Source of the DNA: Thermoflexibacter sp.
Lineage (GTDB): Bacteria; Bacteroidota; Bacteroidia; Cytophagales; Thermoflexibacteraceae
Assembly (NCBI GenBank): GCA_025455345.1
Contig: JALOMS010000084.1
Span: 1 to 15,013 of the forward strand
Direction: 5' to 3'
DNA: 15,013 bases
How positions within the stretch are numbered: the stretch's first letter is position 1; each line of letters begins with the position of its first letter. The notes under the pieces are model-generated. The model was not told the DNA's origin. It worked only from the letters and a program-made list of their open reading frames with translations, and did not search any database. Both the position numbers and the translations under genes were made by a program. Shown piece by piece: positions 6,646 to 12,982 of this stretch.

Positions 6646-8508
6646 ATGGAAATTAGTAAATTTTATAGTTTGATAGACAAGGAATTAGAGGCTATTTTAG
6701 ATAAATACCCTAATGATGAAGAGTTGCATAAACACAAGAAGCATAGAAACCAAAATAAAGGATATGCTTTACTGATATGGTTTTTAAATTTTTATGGTCA
6801 AAAAGAACTGTATAAAAATTACATTACAGATGGGAAAGACGATTCTTCTTGTGATATTATTTTCTCAAACATTGATTCACAAGGAGATACTATTTTTTAT
6901 GTAGTTCAGTCCAAGTGGGTAAACTATGACGGAACAAAAGAGTATCCTCAAATCAAAAAAGAAGAATTTAATGCAACCATTGCAGAGTTTAGCTCCATTT
7001 TAAGTGGAGAAAAAAGAGAAACTAAAAATGAAAAGTTCAATAAAAAATACCAAGAATTGATAACTCATTTGGAGAACAATGGGAAGGCTAAGTTCATTTT
7101 TTTTACCTTAGCTGACGAAAATACCAATGAGAAAGATAATATCAATTTTGCAGTAAATAGTTTCAACAGCAAGCATTTACCACACGAAAGATTAGAAGTA
7201 TTTGACATCAATCGTATCAGACGAGATTATATAGAGTTCAAATTCAAAGAGATAGTAAGTATCAATCCCTTAGAGTACGAATACAGCCCAGAAGAAGTAG
7301 AAATAGAAATTGACATAGAACGCTTCAAAAATGGGGACAATGGCAAGCAAGTGAAAAGAGATTTGATAGAGTTTGAAGGGCGCACCAAAGCATATATTTT
7401 TATCTTGAAACCTAAGACGATTCATGGACTTTTTAAGAAATATAAGTTTAATCTCTTTTTTAAAAATGTTAGAAATCCACTTTACAAATCTATCTACAAC
7501 CAAAACATTGTCAATACTTTAAAAAATAAACCAGACGCTTTTTGGTTTTTTAATAACGGAGTTACTGCCATTACGAAGGCAATGCCTGAAATCGGGCAAC
7601 GCGCTGAAAAAGTAAAAATCAATGGCTTACAAGTCATCAATGGCGCACAAACCGTTTTTTCTATTTATGAAGCATACGAAAATGCCAGCAAGTTAGAACG
7701 CAAAATCATGGACACAGACGCACGCATTACCATGCGCCTCATTCGTTCCAGTGATGAAGATTTTAGCGCAGAAATTACCCGCTACACCAACTCGCAAAAT
7801 CCAATGGAAGACAGGGACTTTGTAGCAAATGATGATATTCAGCAACACCTTCAAAATGAATCGTTTAAAACCAATTATTGGTATGAAAAAAGGAGAGGGG
7901 AATTTAGAGAGGAACAGATAAAGGGTTTAGATGTGAATATTGTACCAAGTAATTTTTGGATTGAGGCTTATGTTTCGTTCTATCTCCAAAAACCATTTTG
8001 GACTGTTGATACCAATAAACTTTTTATATCCCGTAAGAAAGATGAAAACGGATTGTACGAACAAGTATTTGCCAACATCAAATTTGAAAATGTATTGGCA
8101 AGTTTACTGTTTGAAAGTATATTAAGAAAATTTATCAAACAAACAAAAAAACTTGACCATTATGATGACCTTATGCTTAGTATAGTAAAGTCATTAATAT
8201 TGGGGATATCTAAAATTTTATTAGAGAGATATTTGGAATGGAAATACGTTTCAAAGAATATAAATATACCTAATTTTATCATCAAAGCATACGAAGAAGA
8301 AGAAACTGATAAGATTAACTCTTTCAATCAGATTACTGTATTTTCATTTATTTGGTGTTCCAAAGTTCTTGCAAAAATGGGGAATGCCAGTTTTACAAAA
8401 GAATATTCTTCAATATACGAAAGAATATTAGAAGAAATAAAAAGTCAAGAAATTGATTTTAATAAGATAGAACGTTATAACATAAAATTGGTATGGCAAG
8501 AAAAATAA
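6646..8508 (+). CDS. AIPR-family (abortive infection phage resistance) protein with nuclease-like N-terminus
   Basis: This 620-aa protein matches the AIPR family, named from phage-resistance loci; the mechanism is poorly known. The family core runs from about 265 to 430, with FFKNVRNPLY (271-280), FWFFNNGVT (299-307), the hallmark QVINGAQTV (329-337) and TNSQNPM (381-387). The N-terminal 200 residues look like a degenerate PD-(D/E)XK endonuclease fold: Asp70 in SSCDIIF, then beta-strand IFYVVQSKW with Gln88-x-Lys90 in place of (D/E)xK, as is common in this family. A helical C-terminal region (about 480-620) is unassigned. No signal peptide or membrane segment is seen. The gene is intact, clearly richer in A/T than its right-hand neighbour, and ends 39 bp before the mutase gene on the same strand, so they might be co-transcribed. 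Together with the broken ATPase-DUF4435 gene at 11000-12549 it points to an island of defence functions. A role in defence is inferred from the family. Confidence 0.88.
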   Translation: MEISKFYSLIDKELEAILDKYPNDEELHKHKKHRNQNKGYALLIWFLNFYGQKELYKNYITDGKDDSSCDIIFSNIDSQGDTIFYVVQSKWVNYDGTKEYPQIKKEEFNATIAEFSSILSGEKRETKNEKFNKKYQELITHLENNGKAKFIFFTLADENTNEKDNINFAVNSFNSKHLPHERLEVFDINRIRRDYIEFKFKEIVSINPLEYEYSPEEVEIEIDIERFKNGDNGKQVKRDLIEFEGRTKAYIFILKPKTIHGLFKKYKFNLFFKNVRNPLYKSIYNQNIVNTLKNKPDAFWFFNNGVTAITKAMPEIGQRAEKVKINGLQVINGAQTVFSIYEAYENASKLERKIMDTDARITMRLIRSSDEDFSAEITRYTNSQNPMEDRDFVANDDIQQHLQNESFKTNYWYEKRRGEFREEQIKGLDVNIVPSNFWIEAYVSFYLQKPFWTVDTNKLFISRKKDENGLYEQVFANIKFENVLASLLFESILRKFIKQTKKLDHYDDLMLSIVKSLILGISKILLERYLEWKYVSKNINIPNFIIKAYEEEETDKINSFNQITVFSFIWCSKVLAKMGNASFTKEYSSIYERILEEIKSQEIDFNKIERYNIKLVWQEK

Positions 8509-8547
8509 TTCCAGTTTCCTAATTCCAGATTTATAGATTTTAAAATT

Positions 8548-10683
8548 ATGAATTTCTCCAACATTCCCTTTTCCGAAATCAAGCAACGCATACAAAACCA
8601 AGTGGTTAGCGAAGCGGTAACTACTGAAACTTGGACTACTGCGGAAAAAATAAAAGTGCCATCTTTTCTCTCTGCAAAAGATACGCAAGGCTTTGAGCAT
8701 TTGCCCTTTACCGCAGGTGTGCCTCCGTATCTGCGGGGACCCTATGCCACTATGTACGTCCAACGCCCTTGGACTATCCGACAGTACGCGGGGTTCTCCA
8801 CCGCAGAGGAGTCTAATGCCTTCTATCGCAGGAACTTAGCCGCAGGACAGATGGGGCTTTCCGTTGCCTTCGACTTGGCTACACACAGAGGCTACGATTC
8901 CGACCACCCAAGAGTAGTGGGGGACGTGGGCAAGGCGGGCGTGGCAATTGATTCCATTTTGGACATGAAAATGCTCTTTGACCAGATTCCTTTGGACAAA
9001 ATGTCCGTTTCCATGACCATGAATGGTGCCGTTTTGCCTGTCATGGCGTTTTACATTGTGGCGGCAGAGGAGCAGGGTGTTGCCCCAGAGCTATTGAGTG
9101 GCACGATTCAAAACGATATTTTGAAGGAATTTATGGTTCGCAATACCTACATCTATCCACCCAAACCAAGTATGCGAATTGTGGCAGATATTTTTGCTTA
9201 CACTGCCAAAAAAATGCCAAAGTTTAACTCCATCAGTATCAGTGGCTACCACATGCACGAGGCGGGCGCAACCGCAGAAATTGAGCTTGCCTATACGCTT
9301 GCTGACGGTTTGGAATACTTGCGAACAGGGGTAAGTTCAGGCTTGGACATTGACGATTTTGCCCCTCGTTTGTCCTTCTTTTGGGGGATAGGCATGAACC
9401 ATTTTATGGAAATTGCCAAGATGAGAGCAGGGCGTTTACTTTGGGCAAAAATAGTAAACCAATTTAATCCTAAAAACCCTAAGTCATTGGCACTGAGGAC
9501 GCACTGCCAAACTTCGGGTTGGAGTTTGACCGAGCAAGACCCGTTCAACAATGTTGCCCGAACTTGCGTAGAAGCAATGGCGGCGGTACTTGGCGGTACG
9601 CAGTCCTTGCATACCAATTCGCTCGATGAAGCGATTGCCTTGCCTACTGATTTTTCTGCACGAATTGCCCGAAACACGCAAATTTTCTTACAAAAACAAA
9701 CCAATGTTACCAAGGCAATAGACCCTTGGGGAGGTTCGTATTACGTGGAATACCTCACCCATAGTTTGGTGGAAAAGGCATGGAAACTGATACAAGAGGT
9801 AGAGGAACTCGGTGGCATGACCAAGGCAATAGAAACAGGCTTGCCCAAAATGAGGATAGAAGAAGCGGCGGCGCGCAAGCAAGCAAGGATTGACGCGGGC
9901 AAGGACACCATTGTAGGCGTGAACAAGTACCAAACCGAAGAAAAAACAAATATAGACTTGTTGGAAGTAGATAACTCTGCGGTGCGAAATTCCCAAATTG
10001 CACGTTTAGAACTACTTAGAAGAGAAAGGAATAGCATAGAAGTAGAAAATGCCCTAAACGCAATTACAAAATGTGCAGAAACTGGCGAAGGCAACCTGCT
10101 TGACTTGGCAGTAAAAGCGGCAAGGGTAAGGGCAAGTTTGGGCGAAATCTCTATGGCAATGGAAAAAGTATTTGGCAGACATCAGGCAGTTATCAAATCC
10201 ATTTCAGGCGTGTATATGAGTGAAGTAACAGATAATGAAGAATTTAAGAAGGCAAAAGCACTTTCAGATGAGTTTGCGAAAATGGAAGGGCGCAGACCGC
10301 GTATCCTCATTGCCAAAATGGGGCAGGACGGACACGACCGAGGCGCAAAAGTGATAGCCACAAGTTTTGCAGATTTGGGCTTTGATGTGGACATAGGTTC
10401 GCTCTTCCAAACTCCCCAAGAGGTTGCCTACCAAGCCGCAGAAAATGACGTACATATCATTGGGGCTTCGAGCCTTGCCGCAGGGCATAAAACCCTCATT
10501 CCTAACTTGATAGAAGAACTAAAAAAAATAGGCAGGGAAGACATCATGGTCATCGCAGGGGGCGTAATTCCTCCCAAAGATTACGATTTTCTCTACCAAG
10601 CGGGCGTAGTGGGCGTTTTCGGACCTGGAACTGTCATTCCCGTAGCGGCGCAGGAGATTTTGAGGAAGCTGATGAATGTTTAA
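8548..10683 (+). CDS. scpA: Methylmalonyl-CoA mutase, large (catalytic) subunit
   Basis: The enzyme interconverts (R)-methylmalonyl-CoA and succinyl-CoA by a coenzyme-B12 radical mechanism, linking propionate metabolism with the TCA cycle. The 711-aa protein is full length. The N-terminal TIM barrel (about 50-560) has RPWTIRQYAGFST (73-85), GLSVAFDLATHRGYDSDHP (103-121), SGYHMHEAG (232-240) and TQSLHTNS (351-358). Tyr80, Arg198 and His235 fall where the substrate-binding residues of the Propionibacterium enzyme lie. The C-terminal cobalamin-binding domain (about 584-711) has the base-off motif D-x-H-x-x-G as DGHDRG, with cobalt ligand His596 and Lys590 before it, then SSLAAGH and GGVIPP. The sequence is close to the human and MutB type. 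In many Bacteroidota a non-catalytic small subunit gene lies directly upstream; here that place is taken by the AIPR gene and no small subunit is in the window. Other names are mutB and mcmA. Confidence 0.98.
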   Translation: MNFSNIPFSEIKQRIQNQVVSEAVTTETWTTAEKIKVPSFLSAKDTQGFEHLPFTAGVPPYLRGPYATMYVQRPWTIRQYAGFSTAEESNAFYRRNLAAGQMGLSVAFDLATHRGYDSDHPRVVGDVGKAGVAIDSILDMKMLFDQIPLDKMSVSMTMNGAVLPVMAFYIVAAEEQGVAPELLSGTIQNDILKEFMVRNTYIYPPKPSMRIVADIFAYTAKKMPKFNSISISGYHMHEAGATAEIELAYTLADGLEYLRTGVSSGLDIDDFAPRLSFFWGIGMNHFMEIAKMRAGRLLWAKIVNQFNPKNPKSLALRTHCQTSGWSLTEQDPFNNVARTCVEAMAAVLGGTQSLHTNSLDEAIALPTDFSARIARNTQIFLQKQTNVTKAIDPWGGSYYVEYLTHSLVEKAWKLIQEVEELGGMTKAIETGLPKMRIEEAAARKQARIDAGKDTIVGVNKYQTEEKTNIDLLEVDNSAVRNSQIARLELLRRERNSIEVENALNAITKCAETGEGNLLDLAVKAARVRASLGEISMAMEKVFGRHQAVIKSISGVYMSEVTDNEEFKKAKALSDEFAKMEGRRPRILIAKMGQDGHDRGAKVIATSFADLGFDVDIGSLFQTPQEVAYQAAENDVHIIGASSLAAGHKTLIPNLIEELKKIGREDIMVIAGGVIPPKDYDFLYQAGVVGVFGPGTVIPVAAQEILRKLMNV

Positions 10684-10725
10684 ATGTTTCTGGTTTTGAG
10701 TTTTATAGTTTTTGAGGGTTAATTT

Positions 10726-10929
10726 GGTCAGAAACTTGTCTAACACCTTTATTAGGTTTCATAAAATATTCGTTCCGTGTGTTCTCACCGTTGAAACGGT
10801 GAGTTAAATTTAGTCCACCGTTTCAATGGCGCAGTGCAACTGGTGAGGCTATATAAATCCAAAGAATGGTTTATTCTTGAAAGCCAATTTAGGTGTATGA
10901 CAAATTAATAAAACCACTTTTGATTGAGT
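10726..10929 (+). repeat. Dispersed palindromic repeat, copy 2, split by ~130 bp
   Basis: The right part (10891-10929, beginning AGGTGTATGACAA) is the reverse complement of 5385-5423 with a single mismatch. The left part (10726-10750: GGTC..AAACTTGTC..ACACCTTT) matches the other flank of copy 1 with a few changes. In copy 1 the two halves are joined by 3 nt; here they are about 135-140 bp apart. The simplest reading is that copy 2 was interrupted by an insertion at the palindrome centre, or that copy 1 is a deletion product. It fills most of the 316-bp gap between the mutase gene and the broken ATPase gene; no open frame is convincing here. Confidence 0.6.
10784..10826. repeat. Palindrome CACCGTTGAAACGGTG with a third inverted arm
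   Basis: CTCACCGT (10784-10791) pairs with ACGGTGAG (10796-10803) to give an 8-bp stem with a tetraloop. Eleven bases of its right half, TTGAAACGGTG (10791-10801), also find an exact reverse complement, CACCGTTTCAA, at 10817-10827, so two mutually exclusive hairpins can form. It sits inside the DNA that splits repeat copy 2. Lying about 100 bp after the mutase stop, it might also help end that transcript, though no U-run follows. Confidence 0.55.
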
Positions 10930-10952
10930 ATAATATTTTTGTGATTTATTAT

Positions 10953-10960
10953 TACATTTG
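10953..10960 (+). promoter_or_regulatory. Possible Bacteroidota -7 element (TACATTTG) before the ATPase gene
   Basis: TACATTTG fits the TAnnTTTG -7 consensus of Bacteroidota housekeeping promoters and lies 40 bp before the ATG at 11000. No good TTTG -33 element is found at the expected spacing, so the call is weak. A second match (TATTTTTG, 10934-10941) has the same problem. Confidence 0.3.
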
Positions 10961-10999
10961 TAATTATCAATCCTTTAATCTTATTTAGAAAAAAACAAT

Positions 11000-11773
11000 A
11001 TGTTTATTACCCAACTTCGTTTGCAAAACTTTAAGCGATTTTCAGATTTAACCATAGATTTGAACAGACAAAACCAAAGCAAACCTTACAAATTAGTCCT
11101 GTTGATAGGTGCAAATGGAAGTGGCAAAAGTTCTGTATTTGACGCTTTTGAGTATATATCCTCTTATAGCAAGGATTTTTCAAAGCAAAATCAAGATTAT
11201 TACAGAAAAAATTTAGATAAATCTTGTTTTGTATCCATAAAAACAGATACAGATTCTTTTAGTCTGTCTGATGAAGAAACTCCTTTTATAGGCATTGAAT
11301 CTGCTTTCTATGGACGTTCTTCTTTGCGCCAACTGCCACAACTTACCAGAACCGCGTTGGGGCAAGGTTCTCTTGATATAGAAAAAGACAGCGACCGACC
11401 TAAATTATTCATAGAGAGAGATTTAAGATTTGAAAATGACTTGGATAGGATTACAGGACTGATACTAAGAGATTTTTTTAGAGGGGAAGCAGGCAATAAA
11501 GAAATTAAGGCAAAATACATCAAACCAATTAATCAAGCATTGGAGAGAATTTTTGGAGAAAATACCAAAACTACTCCACGATTGCTCGAAATTATACCTC
11601 CGTTAGAACAAAATGTCGCTAAAATTACCTTCTCCAAAGGCAGTTCCGAAATTCATTATAATTTGTTGAGCAGTGGGGAAAAAGAAGTATTCAATATCCT
11701 TATCAATTTGCTTACACGCCGCCTAAAGAAATTACTGAAAATTGGATTCCTGAAAACAGCCAACTTTGGGTAG
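11000..11773 (+). pseudogene. Broken AAA_15-like ATPase, 5' part of an ATPase-DUF4435 fusion
   Basis: The first 241 codons read as the N-terminal part of a RecF/OLD-like AAA ATPase: MFITQLRLQNFKRFSDLTIDL start, Walker A GANGSGKSS (37-45) and the signature LSSGEKEVFNIL (223-234). The normal sequence then stops at Arg241 (to 11722), and 16 out-of-frame residues lead to a TAG at 11771-11773. The downstream part of the same protein continues in another frame from 11722. About 24 residues that carry Walker B (…IDE…LH…LQ) in relatives are absent. A deletion, not a one-base error, therefore broke this gene, and the product cannot hydrolyse ATP normally. The related intact architecture is AriA (AAA_15) of the PARIS phage-defence system, which occurs separately from or fused to its DUF4435 partner. 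A-rich sequence precedes the ATG, which I take as the original start. Confidence 0.85.
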
Positions 11774-12549
11774 CAAGTCATTCGCTTGGCTTCATCAAAT
11801 ATGCCAATGACAGCCCTCATGCCGCAGTGATTGATTTTGACAACTACGATTTTGATGACGAAAGAACACTATTCCCTTCCCCAAAAAATGAGATAGCTCT
11901 CTATGAAGTAGCTATTCCAGAGAAAATGCTTGGGCAGATTTTGTCAGGAAAGAAAATTATCATCTGCGAGAACCAAAATGATGATAAATACAATCTCTTG
12001 GGATTGAAAAACCACATTTTTGTAGGGGTTTCTAATAATTATGCGGTATTCAATACCATTAAAAAAGACCCTACTTTCTATGGATTAAGGGATAGAGATT
12101 TTTTGACTGACGATGAAATTAAAAAAATCAAAGAAATCTATCCTAACTACTTCATTTTGAAGTATTTAAATTTTGAGAATTACCTCTATCACCCCGATAA
12201 TATTGCACAGCTGAACCCCAAAGGATTTGATAAAGAAGCGTACCTGAACGAAATTATCAAACAAAAAAATCAGCGATTGCTCCACATTGTTAAAGGGATA
12301 GAAAGCGCAAGGAAAACGTATGAAGAAATCAAAGATAGTCGCTTGCAAATCCAAGACAAAGAGGAAAGAGAAATCAACGAAAATACTATTTTAGCAGACT
12401 TGGAAACCAATGAGTTAGAGCGTTTTTATAAATTTTATGATATGAAAAAACAGTTTGATAAGCGAATGTTAGAAAAGCTACAACTTTCCAAAGAAAAGTT
12501 AGTACAAACCGCTTGGTTTAAAACTCAAATTTCTGCCTTGCTTCAATAA
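11722..12549 (+). pseudogene. 3' part of the ATPase fusion: H-loop and DUF4435/TOPRIM-like domain
   Basis: This frame continues the ATPase after the deletion. It opens with PKEITENWIPENSQLWVASH, the ATPase tail with its conserved switch histidine (11779-11781), then VIDFDNYDFDD. The DUF4435 domain follows: IIICENQND with Glu at 11968-11970, GLRDRDFL with the Asp-x-Asp pair near 12091-12099, and NFENYLYHPDNI. Those acidic residues match the TOPRIM metal-binding pattern of DUF4435 proteins such as AriB of PARIS, a nuclease there. The domain looks complete to the stop at 12547-12549 and ends in a charged helical stretch. A GTG at 11827 could restart translation and yield 240 aa with the acidic motifs intact, so a free DUF4435 product is conceivable. 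Without the ATPase core it has probably lost its control, and I treat it as part of a pseudogene. Confidence 0.8.
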
Positions 12550-12587
12550 TTTGTCTTTACTTTGAAATTGATTAAGAAACAAGATTT

Positions 12588-12665
12588 ATGATACAAAAAG
12601 TACACATTTCCAATTACAAATCCGTAGTCGACCTTGATATAAACTTGGGAAATCATAAAGCATAA
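12588..12665 (+). pseudogene. Remnant N-terminus of a second RecF/AAA-type ATPase
   Basis: ATG at 12588 opens 25 codons, MIQKVHISNYKSVVDLDINL and a few more, before a TAA at 12663-12665. The pattern hydrophobic-x-I-x-N-Y-K-S-hydrophobic, ending in a short D-L-x-I-x-L strand, is the standard N-terminal beta-hairpin of AAA_15/AAA_21 and OLD-like ATPases that precedes Walker A. Walker A and all the rest are missing, so the gene was cut a few codons after its start. It begins 38 bp after the broken DUF4435 gene, as the next gene of an operon would. Confidence 0.65.
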
Positions 12666-12687
12666 AACTATTTCTGAAAAATAGTTT
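12665..12687. other. 9-bp AT-rich hairpin
   Basis: AAACTATTT (12665-12673) and AAATAGTTT (12679-12687) are exact reverse complements around a 5-nt loop, starting at the stop of the remnant ATPase. The plus-strand sequence after it is T-rich (TTTCTTTGTTTTCC), so it might act as a weak terminator. It also overlaps the end of the putative minus-strand fragment. Confidence 0.35.
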
Positions 12688-12828
12688 CTATTTCTTTGTT
12701 TTCCAAAAGATTAATAAGAGTGGAAAGCCCCAGAATACTATCGGAAAATGAGCAAGCATTTCCTAAAAAAGAAGGACTTGAAGGAATTTAGCAGTAAAAA
12801 GTTTAGCTTCTCTGCTTTTATCCACCAA
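12668..12828 (-). pseudogene. Possible decayed minus-strand coding fragment
   Basis: On the minus strand one frame (12668-12787) ends in ILGLSTLINLLENKEIETIF plus Gln-Lys and a TAG at 12668-12670. It looks like a protein C-terminus with an amphipathic helix. A second frame upstream (12763-12828) reads LVDKSREAKLFTAKFLQ. Joining them needs a frameshift near 12770-12785. The composition of both pieces is protein-like, but I do not recognise a family, and the pieces are short enough to be chance. Confidence 0.25.
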
Positions 12829-12860
12829 TTAGCAATCTAACGTCACATTTTTACTTAACT

Positions 12861-12902
12861 TATTCATAATTCACAACTCACAATTTATCACTCATAACTC
12901 AT
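12861..12902. repeat. Heptanucleotide repeat array, second locus
   Basis: Six 7-bp steps, TATTCAT, AATTCAC, AACTCAC, AATTTAT, CACTCAT, AACTCAT, have the same period, orientation and consensus as the array at 2060-2101. Here it sits about 80 bp after the stop of thrA, again just downstream of a minus-strand gene. The remaining DNA between 12550 and 12982 holds only the gene remnants and hairpins listed. Confidence 0.65.
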
Positions 12903-12931
12903 TTTATCCACCTGCTTACAAACAGAAATAC

Positions 12932-12957
12932 CCTTGCTTCAAAAAACTTAGGCAAGG
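12932..12957 (-). terminator. Weak candidate terminator of thrA
   Basis: CCTTGC (12932-12937) and GCAAGG (12952-12957) can pair with a 14-nt loop, about 25 bp after the thrA stop on the minus strand. The loop contains a T-run but no clear T-run follows the stem, so termination is doubtful. Confidence 0.25.
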
Positions 12958-12982
12958 ACATTAAGATAACATCGATACTGAT

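Noticed and set aside
9291..9713. Minus-strand open frame of 140 codons inside the mutase gene
   Set aside because: It lies opposite one of the most conserved parts of methylmalonyl-CoA mutase and has no protein-like pattern of its own.
11700..11830. Programmed frameshift joining the ATPase and DUF4435 frames
   Set aside because: No slippery heptamer or stimulatory structure is evident, and a frameshift could not restore the ~24 missing residues that include Walker B.
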